NCBI GenBank assembly: GCA_949358305.1
Contig: OX442318.1
Location: forward strand, 4,884,501-4,948,500
Source: Strigamia acuminata
Taxonomy: Eukaryota > Arthropoda > Chilopoda > Geophilomorpha > Linotaeniidae
Direction: 5' to 3'
Length of the DNA stretch: 64,000 bases
Shown here: one piece after another, positions 63,796 through 64,000 of the stretch
How positions within the stretch are numbered: the stretch's first letter is position 1
Layout: each line of letters begins with the position of its first letter
The notes under the pieces: model-generated
The model's input: the letters and a program-made list of their open reading frames with translations, nothing else
The model's database searches: none
What the model was told of the DNA's origin: nothing
Position numbers and translations under genes: made by a program

Positions 63796-64000
63796 ATGAA
63801 GTTCCTAAGTGCAGCTAAGTGGCTAACTTTATCTGTAACTGGTTTAGTCTGTTTGATTATAGTGTGGAAAACAGAAATGTTTAATTCCACCAATCTTCTG
63901 ATTTACCACAAATCACATACAAATAACACAACGACCAACAATAAGAATCTATCTAGTCCAGTAACTACAGAATCAGTGACAAAGATTGTGACTAATGTTC
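63796..64000 (+). CDS. GT-16: beta-1,3-galactosyltransferase-like protein (GT31), cut by window end
   Basis: ATG at 63796 opens a frame that runs to the window edge (about 68 codons). The start MKFLSAAKW, an anchor helix (about residues 10-25) and a stem (IYHKSH, TTTNNKNL, SPVTTES) match GT-15 closely, as does the 5' flank (ATTCTAATTCAGTTTGCCCA). The catalytic domain and exon 2 lie beyond the window, so it cannot be judged intact. Confidence 0.75.
   Translation, partial: MKFLSAAKWLTLSVTGLVCLIIVWKTEMFNSTNLLIYHKSHTNNTTTNNKNLSSPVTTESVTKIVTNV

Overview
This is eukaryotic, almost certainly metazoan (invertebrate) DNA. Genes are split by introns with GT..AG borders, the sequence is AT-rich, AATAAA-type poly(A) signals follow stop codons, and Ty3/Gypsy, MULE, TTAA-target, pogo-like and hAT-like elements are interspersed. 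Short introns (many of 59-65 bp) and these element families would fit an arthropod or another small-intron invertebrate, but I cannot name a species from sequence alone.

Most of the window (about 8.8 kb to the right edge) is a head-to-tail, all plus-strand array of two-exon genes for GT31-family beta-1,3-galactosyltransferase-like type II membrane proteins. I label them GT-1 to GT-16: fifteen look intact and GT-16 is cut by the window end. In every copy a phase-1 intron falls inside the Glu-Asp-Val (EDVFVTG) catalytic-domain motif, so exon 2 supplies the last ~70 residues. Between the genes lie whole pseudogenes, orphan exon-2 cassettes and exon-1 stubs. The copies are mosaics: a few N-terminal stem types are combined with a few C-terminal types, with junctions near an almost invariant segment around the DDD metal-binding box. 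This indicates repeated unequal crossing over and gene conversion.

Layout: 0.2-1.4 kb, a leucine-rich-repeat gene on the minus strand, apparently frameshifted. 2.07-8.37 kb, a recently inserted non-autonomous LTR retrotransposon whose only long ORF (about 1,519 codons) has no recognisable polymerase, integrase or zinc knuckle; a solo LTR of the same family sits at 59.7-60.5 kb. 8.8-36.4 kb, GT-1 to GT-8 with pseudogenes and several small DNA transposons. 36.45-44.92 kb, a complete, very young Ty3/Gypsy element (minus strand, two LTRs that I read as identical, gag and pol joined by a -1 frameshift heptamer) inserted into an exon-2 relic. The unoccupied target is preserved in a paralogous relic near 47.98 kb. 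45.1-64 kb, GT-9 to GT-16, with more relics, the solo LTR, a RING-finger exon fragment and a gag-like remnant.

Functionally, the array would encode Golgi enzymes that add beta-1,3-linked sugars. The varied regions are the stem and the part after the DDD box, as expected if acceptor preference or partner interaction is diversifying. The transposons mostly document the history of the duplications by leaving filled and empty paralogous sites.
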